Below, piece by piece: positions 1-5,297 of a stretch of 7,767 bases of DNA. The notes below the pieces were generated by a model. It did no database searches. It was not told the origin of the DNA and worked only from the letters and a program-made list of their open reading frames with translations. The DNA is from Microbacteriaceae bacterium (GTDB lineage Bacteria > Actinomycetota > Actinomycetes > Actinomycetales > Microbacteriaceae), in the NCBI GenBank assembly GCA_003454135.1, contig DMKW01000261.1:953-8719 (forward strand). Direction: 5' to 3'. How positions within the stretch are numbered: the stretch's first letter is position 1; each line of letters begins with the position of its first letter. A program made the translations under genes and the position numbers.

Positions 1-166
1 CAAGGCCCGATCGGCCTGAAGCGGGTCGGGGCCGTGCGTCAACGCGCGAGGCTGGTCCCGTATATGTGCTCCTCGATCGAGCACGACGCGAAGGTGGAGC
101 TTCGGCGGATCATGGCGGGTAGCTCAGTCGAGTTGACGAGGCCTGGTTCGAAAGCGAGGCCCGTAA

Positions 167-186
167 TTCGGGTCTTTGTTCCCTAC
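167..186 (+). promoter_or_regulatory. DosR/DevR-like palindromic box upstream of the BON gene
   Basis: The core reads GGGTCTTTGTTCCC (170-183). Compared with the mycobacterial DosR consensus TTSGGGACTWWAGTCCCSAA, 15 of 20 positions agree by hand count. Its centre (about 176.5) is about 43 nt upstream of the start codon at 220, which would be the transcription start if the gene is leaderless. That position suits an activator overlapping the -35 region. A second, similar box with matching geometry lies before the SHOCT gene. That DosR-type proteins bind here is inference; no response regulator is encoded in the window. Confidence 0.45.
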
Positions 187-207
187 GACCGCCCCGCTGG
201 TTGCGCG

Positions 208-213
208 CATCAT
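208..213 (+). promoter_or_regulatory. Putative -10 element of a leaderless BON transcript
   Basis: CATCAT lies 6 nt before ATG 220, and no Shine-Dalgarno-like purine run precedes that ATG. This spacing is the usual arrangement for leaderless actinobacterial genes, where transcription begins at the start codon. The hexamer is a weak match to TANNNT, so it would probably need an activator, consistent with the palindrome upstream. Confidence 0.3.
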
Positions 214-219
214 GGTCGC

Positions 220-903
220 ATGAATGATTCAGTGGAGAACTCACCCGACGACGACCTGACGATCAAGGAAGACGTCGAAGAAGAGTTGCTGTGGATTCCC
301 GAAGTCGATCCGGCTCGGATTGGGGTGTCGGTGCACGAGGGTGTCGTAACGCTGTCGGGCGAAGTGAGCACGTTTGCCGAGAGGATCGCGGCGACGGAGG
401 CGGCGATGAGCGTGCGCGGGGTGGCTGGCGTCGCCGACGATCTCGTCGTGGACCTGGCGGCGGATGCGGGCCACAGTGATGCGCACGTCGCCGGCGCGGT
501 GAAGGAAGCGCTCGCGCAGCATCCCGGCATTCCCGCCGGCGTGGTGACCGTGGAGGTTCGCGAGGGAATCGTGACCCTCAAGGGAGTCGTCGAGTGGAAT
601 CACCAGAGGGAAGCCGCCCGACGTGCCGTCGAACACCTGCCCGGCGTGCGCTTTCTCGACAGCCGCATCGAGCTGAGCAGGCGACCGTCCGCGTCCGACA
701 CGGAGGAGCGGATCCGGAGGGCTATCGTTCGCAACGCACAGCTCGACGCGAGCCACATCCACGTCTCCATCGATGGCACCGTGGCGACGCTCACCGGTAC
801 CGTCCGCTCGTGGGCCGAGAAACGCCAGGCGTCACTCTCCGCGTGGCGGTCCCCCCACGTCACGTCCGTGCACAATGACATCAAGGTCAAGCCGAGCTAC
901 TGA
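220..903 (+). CDS. Triple BON-domain stress protein
   Basis: Protein of 227 aa made of three consecutive BON domains, at about residues 13-80, 87-153 and 160-225. Each shows the family pattern: a helix, then a strand with a central glycine (GVVTLSGEV, GIVTLKGVV, GTVATLTGTV), then a helix and a closing hydrophobic strand ending in V-D/N-D-like residues. BON domains are small folds linked to membrane or phospholipid association and osmotic or envelope stress; no enzyme activity is expected. There is no signal peptide or membrane segment, so it is probably cytoplasmic or peripheral. The start at ATG 220 is chosen because it leads straight into the first domain and has a -10-like hexamer 6 nt before it; a longer start at 34 would add 62 residues with no family features. 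A DosR-like palindrome upstream suggests stress or hypoxia-type activation. Transcribed convergently with the AlkB-type gene. The domain call is firm, the cellular role is not. Confidence 0.9.
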   Translation: MNDSVENSPDDDLTIKEDVEEELLWIPEVDPARIGVSVHEGVVTLSGEVSTFAERIAATEAAMSVRGVAGVADDLVVDLAADAGHSDAHVAGAVKEALAQHPGIPAGVVTVEVREGIVTLKGVVEWNHQREAARRAVEHLPGVRFLDSRIELSRRPSASDTEERIRRAIVRNAQLDASHIHVSIDGTVATLTGTVRSWAEKRQASLSAWRSPHVTSVHNDIKVKPSY

Positions 904-909
904 CAGGGA

Positions 910-939
910 GGTGGGGTCGACGGTGCGCCAGACCCCGCC
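910..939 (+). terminator. Possible hairpin between convergent genes
   Basis: Arms 910-918 (GGTGGGGTC) and 931-939 (GACCCCGCC) form a 9-bp stem with one G-U pair and a 12-nt loop, just after the BON stop. No T-tract follows, as is common for high-GC actinobacterial terminators. A second short hairpin (965-970 with 974-979) lies directly after the end of the AlkB-type gene on the other strand. Termination is inferred from position and structure only. Confidence 0.35.
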
Positions 940-980
940 GGCCGATACGGGCAGCATCGTGTGCGGAACCGCCGGTTTCG

Positions 981-1637
981 TCATTCGGCGTGACGATCGT
1001 GAATCGCGCTCGACCAGCGCGGACGAAACTGCACGCTGATCCTTGGACCCACCGCCTGCTTCGTCTTGAGGATCGCGTGTTCGTGGGTGCGTTGGCAGCT
1101 GCCTCCCATGACGATGAGGTCGCCGTGGCCGAGAGGAAATCGCCGCGTCTCTCCCCCGCCCTTCGGACGCACGGAGAGGGTACGCTCCGCGCCGACAGAC
1201 ACAATTGCCACCATGGTGTCCCGGTCGATGGTCCGCCCGACTCGGTCGCCGTGCCACGCGACGCTGTCGTCGCCCGTGCGGTAGAAACACAGGCCGGCGG
1301 TTTCGAACACCTGCTCTCTCGGCGCCCGGTAATAGCCGTTCAGGGTGAAGAGGGCTTCGGTGAGAAGCGGATCGGGCAACTGGAGGCTCGACCCGAACCA
1401 CGACACGAGCCGCGGCACCTCGACGACCCGGTCGTACATCTGCCGGGTATCCGCTTTCCACATCACACGCTCGAGGAGTCGTTCGAAGAGCTCGTCCGAA
1501 TTGGCCACCCAGCCGGGGCGAATATCGAGCCAGGCGCCGTCAGAGAGAACGATGCGTCGCACGGTTCCGGCGAGGGATTCGAGGCGGGGCGCCGCGCCGG
1601 GCGCGTCGAACAGTGACGATTGGAAGGCGATGGTCAT
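981..1637 (-). CDS. AlkB-family 2-oxoglutarate/Fe(II) dioxygenase (alkylated DNA repair)
   Basis: Protein of 218 aa from ATG 1637 (220 aa from GTG 1643). The AlkB family oxidatively removes methyl and related adducts from bases (1-methyladenine, 3-methylcytosine) using Fe(II), O2 and 2-oxoglutarate. Numbered from GTG 1643, the double-stranded beta-helix carries the HxD iron ligands as WHGD (H131, D133), a distal histidine in THEHAI (H189 is the likely ligand by comparison with ALKBH2), and the 2-oxoglutarate pair R201 and R207 in RISVQFR. The nucleotide-lid region LNGYYR (101-106) resembles AlkB homologues. The classical RxNxTFR motif is changed at N and T. Length is normal for bacterial AlkB. 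ATG 1637 is preferred because TAGGCT sits exactly 6 nt upstream with no Shine-Dalgarno, which fits a leaderless message. A LexA-type box overlaps this promoter, so DNA-damage induction is expected. Family certain; the symbol is at family level. Confidence 0.92.
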   Translation of the reverse strand: MTIAFQSSLFDAPGAAPRLESLAGTVRRIVLSDGAWLDIRPGWVANSDELFERLLERVMWKADTRQMYDRVVEVPRLVSWFGSSLQLPDPLLTEALFTLNGYYRAPREQVFETAGLCFYRTGDDSVAWHGDRVGRTIDRDTMVAIVSVGAERTLSVRPKGGGETRRFPLGHGDLIVMGGSCQRTHEHAILKTKQAVGPRISVQFRPRWSSAIHDRHAE

Positions 1638-1643
1638 GTTCAC

Positions 1644-1649
1644 AGCCTA
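1644..1649 (-). promoter_or_regulatory. Putative -10 of the AlkB-type gene
   Basis: On the minus strand TAGGCT (TANNNT) is separated by 6 nt from ATG 1637, the spacing of a leaderless transcript. The LexA-type box lies 7 nt upstream of it, inside the -35/-10 interval, where a bound repressor would block polymerase. Confidence 0.5.
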
Positions 1650-1656
1650 GGCGCGA

Positions 1657-1672
1657 TAGAACGTATGTTCGA
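1657..1672. promoter_or_regulatory. LexA-type SOS box upstream of alkB-like gene
   Basis: TAGAACGTATGTTCGA, whose core GAAC-N4-GTTC (1659-1670) is a perfect inverted repeat that matches the Gram-positive LexA consensus CGAACRNRYGTTYC (read on the minus strand as CGAACATACGTTCT). It covers the core promoter of a DNA-repair gene, a combination that is very typical for SOS control. LexA itself is not in the window, so binding is inferred from motif and context. Confidence 0.75.
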
Positions 1673-1679
1673 ATATGTT

Positions 1680-1709
1680 GCGCGAGCGCCGCATGCGGAG
1701 CCGTCGCGC
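1680..1709. repeat. Nested inverted repeat in the alkB/GAF intergenic region
   Basis: A perfect 10-bp palindrome CCGCATGCGG (1689-1698) is flanked by inverted arms GCGCGA (1680-1685) and TCGCGC (1704-1709). It sits just upstream of the SOS box and far from any gene end, so it is not an obvious terminator. It could be an operator or a structured leader for the plus-strand GAF gene. Function unknown. Confidence 0.35.
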
Positions 1710-1769
1710 GACTTTCGACTCGACACTGGTGGAATGCGGCACTAGCGCGCTCCGGTTGGTGGACGTACG

Positions 1770-1789
1770 CTGGAAATGAGTTTCCCCAG
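1770..1789. repeat. Inverted repeat upstream of the GAF gene
   Basis: CTGGAAA (1770-1776) and TTTCCCCAG (1781-1789) form an inverted repeat with perfect GGAAA/TTTCC inner arms around TGAG and a one-base slip before the CTGG/CCAG outer arms. It lies about 57 nt before the GTG start of the GAF gene and may be a regulator site for it. No family could be assigned. Confidence 0.3.
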
Positions 1790-1823
1790 ACCTCGGTAGC
1801 TCGATTTCTCGGGGCGCCATTTT

Positions 1824-1839
1824 TGTCCATGGACAGGAG
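1824..1839 (+). promoter_or_regulatory. Palindrome and Shine-Dalgarno of the GAF gene
   Basis: AGGAG (1835-1839) is a good ribosome binding site 6 nt before GTG 1846 and decides that start. The perfect 12-bp palindrome TGTCCATGGACA (1824-1835) runs directly into it. Folded in mRNA it would give only a small stem touching the first base of the site, so its significance is uncertain. Confidence 0.6.
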
Positions 1840-1845
1840 CTTTCC

Positions 1846-2883
1846 GTGAGCGACCATCTCGCAGTGAGCGACATCTCCGGCGAGCAGAGACCGCGTTCCC
1901 GTCCACGGAGGGAGTGGTCTGGCTCGCCGGTGCCGGGTCGAGCGTCGGCCGAACGCACCGACGCGCGCGTCGTGCTCGAGCGGATCGCGCGCGACGCGGT
2001 CGAAGTGCTGGGAACGGAGACCGGCGCGATCGCTCTTGTCACGGCCCAAGGCGATATCGCGGAGTTCATAGCGGTCGGATTCTCCGACCGCACGGACGGC
2101 GGAGCCAATCCCCCGGCGCGTGCAATCCTCGACGTGATCCTCGAAGATCCGCGCCCGATTCGGGTGAACGACCTCACTGACGCGCCGGTTCTCGGATTAC
2201 TCAGCGGGATCTCGGGAGTCGGCAGTGTGCTCGCCGCGCCGATCCTGATCGGTGACGAGGTGCTCGGCGTGCTCTACGTGGGCAATCATGCCTCCGGACC
2301 GTTCGGCGACGCGGACGAGCGGGTGCTCGTCGAACTCGCGGCAACTGCCGCGCTCGTGGTGGATCACGGACGGCTGCGCGAGGAAACCGCCCGCCGGCGC
2401 GAGTGGGCCGCCACTTCGGCCGAGGTGGCATTCGCGCTGGTGTCGAACGCCGAGGGGGAGGCGATGGACCTCTTCGTGGATCGATTGCTCCACCTTGCCG
2501 ACGCGGACTTTGTGGCGCTGCTTCAAGTTAGCCAGGTCACGGGGTCCCTCGTCGTGAATGCTGTTCGCGGACTCGAGGAAGAGGCGCTTCAGGGAGCGGT
2601 GCTTCCCGCCGCCAAGTCCTTCGCCCGCAGCGTGCTCGAAGGCACGCATCCGCTTCTCATCGGCGATTGCATCGACGCCGGGGTGGAGGTCGCGCAACGC
2701 ACGCCTCTCGGCCCGGCCATGGCGATCCCGCTCCTGGCGCCACGCCGGGCCGAAGCAGTGCTCTTCGTGGCGCGGGTGCCGGGCGCGAGGGAGTTCACCC
2801 CGACGGACCTGGAGATGACGGCCGACTTCGCTGAGCTCGCCACCGTGGCTTTGGAACTCGCCGCGCCCGCCCCATTCCACTGA
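1846..2883 (+). CDS. Tandem-GAF sensor protein, DosS/DevS-like but without kinase domain
   Basis: Protein of 345 aa with an arginine-rich N-terminal tail (1-37), GAF-A (about 38-175), a charged linker helix (about 174-190, GRLREETARRREW) and GAF-B (about 190-340). The order, the linker, and segments such as EDPRPIRVNDL, GVLYVGN and FTPTDLEMTADFAELATVALELA closely follow the sensory half of mycobacterial DosS/DevS. There the first GAF binds heme and the second couples to a HisKA_3/HATPase kinase. Here the chain ends where the kinase would begin, and the 71 bases before the next, convergent gene leave no room for one. The heme-ligand histidine (H149 of DosS) aligns by eye with I122, so gas sensing through heme is doubtful. 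It may bind another ligand or act as a partner of a separate kinase. No catalytic motif is visible. The start GTG 1846 has a clear AGGAG site. GAF architecture is firm; the DosS relationship rests on hand alignment. Confidence 0.88.
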   Translation: MSDHLAVSDISGEQRPRSRPRREWSGSPVPGRASAERTDARVVLERIARDAVEVLGTETGAIALVTAQGDIAEFIAVGFSDRTDGGANPPARAILDVILEDPRPIRVNDLTDAPVLGLLSGISGVGSVLAAPILIGDEVLGVLYVGNHASGPFGDADERVLVELAATAALVVDHGRLREETARRREWAATSAEVAFALVSNAEGEAMDLFVDRLLHLADADFVALLQVSQVTGSLVVNAVRGLEEEALQGAVLPAAKSFARSVLEGTHPLLIGDCIDAGVEVAQRTPLGPAMAIPLLAPRRAEAVLFVARVPGAREFTPTDLEMTADFAELATVALELAAPAPFH

Positions 2884-2954
2884 CTGTTCGCCGGGGCAGC
2901 AGTGGGCATCGAGGGGCGAAGGTTCCTCGTGGCGCGCACGCGACGGGCGCGAGG
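2884..2954. other. Convergent intergenic gap, weak hairpin
   Basis: Between the ends of the GAF and lipoprotein genes, TTCGCC (2887-2892) can pair with GGCGAA (2915-2920) across a 22-nt loop, and a GC-rich stretch follows at 2930-2952. This is at best a weak terminator. I see no remnant of a histidine kinase domain in any frame here. Confidence 0.3.
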
Positions 2955-3341
2955 TTACTGCCCGTCGTTGCCCTTGTCGCCCTTGTCGCCACCCTTGTCG
3001 TGACCCTTGGTCGGACCCGGGGTGGGAGTGGGGGTGGGTGTCGGCGAGGACCTGATCGCGAGATCCGCCCGCACGAGGTCGATGGCGGCCTGGATGCGCG
3101 CGCCCCGATCGGCGCCGACGAGTCCGGATGACAGGTCCTTGTCGAGCTCGACTTGAAGCGCGTCGAGCGCGTCGATCGCGGCGGAATAGTCGTTCGAGGC
3201 CGCCAGCCCTGCCACCGCGCGAACCGAGGCCTGGAGAGTCGACGCGGCCCCGGAGTCGAGGTCGGTCTTCTGCGCGCACCCGGCCAGGAGCGCTGCCGCA
3301 AGCGCCACCGCCGCGAGGCCGGCAAGCCGGTGTCCTTTCAC
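2955..3341 (-). CDS. Small secreted lipoprotein with Pro-Thr linker, paired with the kinase
   Basis: Protein of 128 aa. Residues 1-22 form a lipoprotein signal peptide (K2, H4 and R5, a hydrophobic core, lipobox LLAGC with lipidated C22). Residues about 30-97 are predicted helical and leucine/alanine-rich (LQASVRAVAG, DALDALQVELDKDL, RIQAAIDLVRADL). A PT-repeat linker (99-111) and a Gly/Asp/Lys tail of DKG-type repeats follow, so it should be anchored outside the membrane with a flexible end. GTG 3341 is chosen because AGGTGA (3347-3352) lies 5 nt upstream; GTG 3350 would overlap the kinase stop by GTGA and is the alternative (131 aa). Immediately downstream of the kinase, so translationally coupled and probably functionally linked, for instance as an extracellular partner. 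No known enzymatic family recognised. Confidence 0.85.
   Translation of the reverse strand: MKGHRLAGLAAVALAAALLAGCAQKTDLDSGAASTLQASVRAVAGLAASNDYSAAIDALDALQVELDKDLSSGLVGADRGARIQAAIDLVRADLAIRSSPTPTPTPTPGPTKGHDKGGDKGDKGNDGQ
2969..3009 (-). repeat. Short tandem repeat coding the DKG tail
   Basis: CCCTTGTCG recurs at 9-12 nt intervals on the plus strand, with a degenerate last copy CCCTTGG. On the coding strand it yields the Asp-Lys-Gly repeats of the lipoprotein tail. Such repeats can change length by slippage without breaking the frame, because the units are multiples of three. Confidence 0.6.
3019..3038 (+). repeat. G-quadruplex-capable G-run cluster
   Basis: Four G-runs (3019-3022, 3024-3026, 3030-3034, 3036-3038) separated by loops of 1-3 nt lie on the plus strand, the template strand of the lipoprotein gene, where the Pro-Thr linker is encoded. 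The pattern satisfies the usual G3+N1-7 quadruplex rule. It may simply follow from the Pro-Thr codons. Confidence 0.5.
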
Positions 3342-3346
3342 TCGTA

Positions 3347-4636
3347 TCACCTGCTCACGCTCTCAAGAAGTTGGCGGAGATGGGTTCCGAGCTGTCCGCC
3401 CACGGCGGGGAGGTCAGCGGTCGGCGGCGTGACCGTCGATGTCCTGGTCCACACCACGACGACGATCACGAGGGCAACGATCGCGAGGGCGCCGATGACC
3501 GCAATGACGAGGCGGGGTGAGACGGTGCGGCGCGCATTGACGGGGCGGCGAGCGAGTGGCTCCGGCTCGTTGCCCATGACCTCGGTGCGCGGGTCACCGG
3601 CCGCCTCGATGCGGGCCGTGTTCGCCGAGGGCGCCGGCGAGCCGAGAGCCTCGGTCGCGCCTGAGCCGAGAGTCTCGGTCGAACCGGCGGTCATGAGCGT
3701 CGCGGCCTCCTGGCGGGTCGGCTCGGCCGCGTCCTGCGCCACGGTGAACGCGCGAGTATCACTCGAATCCAGCATGGCGCCCGCCGAGCGCTCGATCTGA
3801 TGCGCGGCCTCGGCGACCTCGATCGCGGTCGGCCGAGTGGCCTGGTCAAGTGCCGTCATTCGCGACAGCAGCGCGACCCAGTCCTTACCGAGCGAGGTGG
3901 GAATGGCGGGGTCACGCATGAGTCGTGCGCCGAGGGATTCGACCATCGAGCCGGGAAACGCCCTCGTTCCGGTGAGTGTCTCGAGCAGAACGAGCCCGAG
4001 CGCGTAGATGTCCGTTGGCGCGCCTGGACCTTCGCCGCGAGCCTGCTCCGGACTCACGTAGGCGGCGGTGCCCACGATGGTTCCGGGTGTCGTGAGCCTC
4101 GTCGAATCGACGAGGTGGGCGATGCCGAAATCAGCGAGCTTGGCCCGAAACTCCCGGTTCGACACCGGGGATGGGGCGAGCAGAATGTTCGCCGGCTTGA
4201 CGTCGCGATGGACCACCCCTTGCGCGTGCACGACGTGAAGCGCCTCGGCGAGGTCCGCGGCCATGGCCGCGACATCCGTTTCGGCGACCGGCCCTCGTTC
4301 GATTCGTGCCTGGAGGGTGGGTCCATCCACGAGCTCCATCGCGAGATAGGCCCGTTGGTGAGACTGGTCCCCCTCGACGTTGGCGTCGAAGAGCGTCACG
4401 AGCGCGTGATGATTGAGCGAAGCGAGCAGGCGAATCTCCGAGGTCTCCCGCCGGAGCGCGTCGGCATCCGCCGCGTTGCGGTCGAAGAGTTTGAGCGCGA
4501 CCATGCGGCCGAGCGACTCGTCCCTCGCCCGGTAGACCGAGGCCATGCCGCCCCGGCCGATGAGGCCTTCGATGCGATAACGATCACCGATGAGGGTGTC
4601 GGCGAGTCCCCTGTCATCTCCCTGCATACCTGGCAC
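3347..4636 (-). CDS. Membrane-anchored Ser/Thr protein kinase (PknB type)
   Basis: Protein of 429 aa. Hanks-type kinase domain at about 20-282: glycine loop GRGGMASVY (27-35), ATP lysine K49 in VALKLF, catalytic HRDVKPAN (H143, D145, K147, N150), DFG (169-171), SPE (195-197) in place of the common APE, and DIYALG (209-214). Thr residues 182, 183, 186 and 190 in the activation loop are candidate autophosphorylation sites. A Ser/Thr/Ala-rich juxtamembrane region (about 285-370) precedes one transmembrane helix (about 375-396) and a short extracellular tail of about 33 residues. There are no PASTA repeats, so muropeptide sensing like classical PknB is unlikely. GTG 4636 is the start because AAGGAG lies 4 nt before it; ATG 4627 is possible. 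Its end overlaps or abuts the lipoprotein gene, and a DUF2127 gene lies 49 nt upstream in the same direction. It probably phosphorylates cytoplasmic targets in response to an envelope signal. Confidence 0.95.
   Translation of the reverse strand: MPGMQGDDRGLADTLIGDRYRIEGLIGRGGMASVYRARDESLGRMVALKLFDRNAADADALRRETSEIRLLASLNHHALVTLFDANVEGDQSHQRAYLAMELVDGPTLQARIERGPVAETDVAAMAADLAEALHVVHAQGVVHRDVKPANILLAPSPVSNREFRAKLADFGIAHLVDSTRLTTPGTIVGTAAYVSPEQARGEGPGAPTDIYALGLVLLETLTGTRAFPGSMVESLGARLMRDPAIPTSLGKDWVALLSRMTALDQATRPTAIEVAEAAHQIERSAGAMLDSSDTRAFTVAQDAAEPTRQEAATLMTAGSTETLGSGATEALGSPAPSANTARIEAAGDPRTEVMGNEPEPLARRPVNARRTVSPRLVIAVIGALAIVALVIVVVVWTRTSTVTPPTADLPAVGGQLGTHLRQLLESVSR
3639..3681 (-). repeat. 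24-bp in-frame duplication in the kinase juxtamembrane region
   Basis: GAGCCGAGAGYCTCGGTCG occurs at 3639-3657 and 3663-3681 with one mismatch, a 24-nt period, giving the 8-residue repeat TETLGSGA/TEALGSPA in the protein. Each copy is itself an inverted repeat (CCGAGA/TCTCGG in the second). It extends a Thr/Ser-rich segment that could be phosphorylated. Confidence 0.6.
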
Positions 4637-4685
4637 TGCGCTCCTTCACGACGATCTCACCGCGAGGTCTCGCCGTTCCCCAATG

Positions 4686-5216
4686 CTAAGCGACCGATCG
4701 CGGATCGGATTCTTGGCTTCGCCCTGTGCGCCTCGCCGGCCTGATCTGGCGATACTCCCGATAGACGAAGAAGATGATGAGCGCGTCGAGCAGCGTGAAG
4801 ACCGCCATCCCGATGCTCGGCGCGGTCACGAAGGCATAGACCTGGTAGGCAAGGAAGACGATCAGCACGGCGAGGGCGATGGGATAGACCCGGTGGAACT
4901 TGCGAAGCAGGCAGTAGACGAGCACGAGCTTGACGACGCCATGGATGATGAGAAACGTGATGAGGAACGCCAGGCCGCTGCGGGCCAGTTGGGAGTCGAG
5001 TCGGGCAACATAGTCGGCAATGAAGGCGTTGGCTGCGGAGCTCCCTTCGCGCGCTTCGGACGCCGCCGCCGCCAACACGACATGGACCAGGCCGGGAGCG
5101 ACCAGCAGCAGCACCCCCACCAGGAACTCGATCGCACCGTCGATCCCCTTCACCACGACACCGATCGTGTACGCCACGTCGATGAACCGCCGCGTGCGGG
5201 TTGCGATCGTCATCAT
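4686..5216 (-). CDS. DUF2127-family integral membrane protein
   Basis: Protein of 176 aa with hydrophobic segments at about 16-52, 82-104, 111-131 and 138-157. Conserved features of DUF2127 are visible: HGVVKLVLVYCLLRK (92-106), the YP pair opening the next helix (111-112), YQVYAF (124-129), and the last helix ending in a charged EYRQIR segment. Function of the family is unknown. ATG 5216 or the adjacent ATG 5213 is the start; no Shine-Dalgarno is seen, but TAGTCT lies 7 nt upstream, fitting a leaderless message. It lies upstream of the kinase gene on the same strand with a 49-nt gap and could be the first gene of a three-gene unit. It is divergent from the CDF-like gene with only 81 bases between starts. 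Family assignment is by motif recognition; no role can be given. Confidence 0.85.
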   Translation of the reverse strand: MMTIATRTRRFIDVAYTIGVVVKGIDGAIEFLVGVLLLVAPGLVHVVLAAAASEAREGSSAANAFIADYVARLDSQLARSGLAFLITFLIIHGVVKLVLVYCLLRKFHRVYPIALAVLIVFLAYQVYAFVTAPSIGMAVFTLLDALIIFFVYREYRQIRPARRTGRSQESDPRSVA

Positions 5217-5223
5217 GGCAGTG

Positions 5224-5229
5224 AGACTA
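5224..5229 (-). promoter_or_regulatory. Putative -10 of the DUF2127 gene
   Basis: On the minus strand TAGTCT ends 7 nt before ATG 5216, with no ribosome binding site in between. No convincing -35 is seen. Probably drives the DUF2127-kinase-lipoprotein group. Confidence 0.35.
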
Positions 5230-5285
5230 ATCCCCGGTAAGGCCGAGCGCGAGGTGCATCGTGCCCACGCGTGGCCCGAAGCTGA

Positions 5286-5291
5286 CAGAAT
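5286..5291 (+). promoter_or_regulatory. Putative -10 of the CDF-like gene
   Basis: CAGAAT ends 6 nt before ATG 5298 and no Shine-Dalgarno is present, again suggesting a leaderless transcript. The -35 region is not recognisable. Confidence 0.3.
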
Positions 5292-5297
5292 CGCCCA

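Larger units (their letters stand above)
1..219. other. Leader region without a confident gene
   Basis: The frame of the BON gene stays open to the left edge of the window, but the 219 bases before ATG 220 encode no recognisable domain and the BON family normally starts close to its first domain, so I do not count them as coding. A short hairpin (AGGCC at 3-7 pairing with GGCCT at 13-17) lies at the very edge and could belong to an upstream gene. The notable content is the DosR-like palindrome at 167-186 and the promoter of the BON gene. Partial open frames on the minus strand at 1-90 are not convincing. Confidence 0.5.

Noticed and set aside
116..185. tRNA-like stretch (GGTAGCTCAG and GGTTCGAAAGC)
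   Set aside because: The D-arm-like and T-loop-like pieces are only about 28 nt apart, there is no anticodon arm between them and no matching acceptor stem.
34..219. N-terminal extension of the BON gene
   Set aside because: Open frame only; no domain, no ribosome site, and ATG 220 has a promoter at leaderless spacing and leads directly into the first BON domain.
1811..1830. Third DosR-like box before the GAF gene
   Set aside because: Only about 9 of 14 core positions match and it touches the ribosome binding site, so it cannot lie at the -43 position seen for the other two.
2884..2954. Remnant of a histidine kinase after the GAF protein
   Set aside because: Only 71 bases remain before the convergent lipoprotein gene and none of the frames shows HisKA_3 or HATPase motifs, so a frameshifted kinase in place is not supported.
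2197..3279. 360-aa minus-strand open frame
   Set aside because: Arg/Gly/His-rich shadow of the GAF gene and of the lipoprotein gene in another frame; no domain, and both overlapped genes are clear.
3800..4744. 314-aa plus-strand open frame opposite the kinase
   Set aside because: Antisense shadow in high-GC DNA; the kinase motifs on the other strand are unmistakable.
5217..5234. DosR-like half site upstream of DUF2127
   Set aside because: Only the TAGTCTC half fits (9 of 14) and it overlaps the putative -10, which is incompatible with the geometry of the other boxes.
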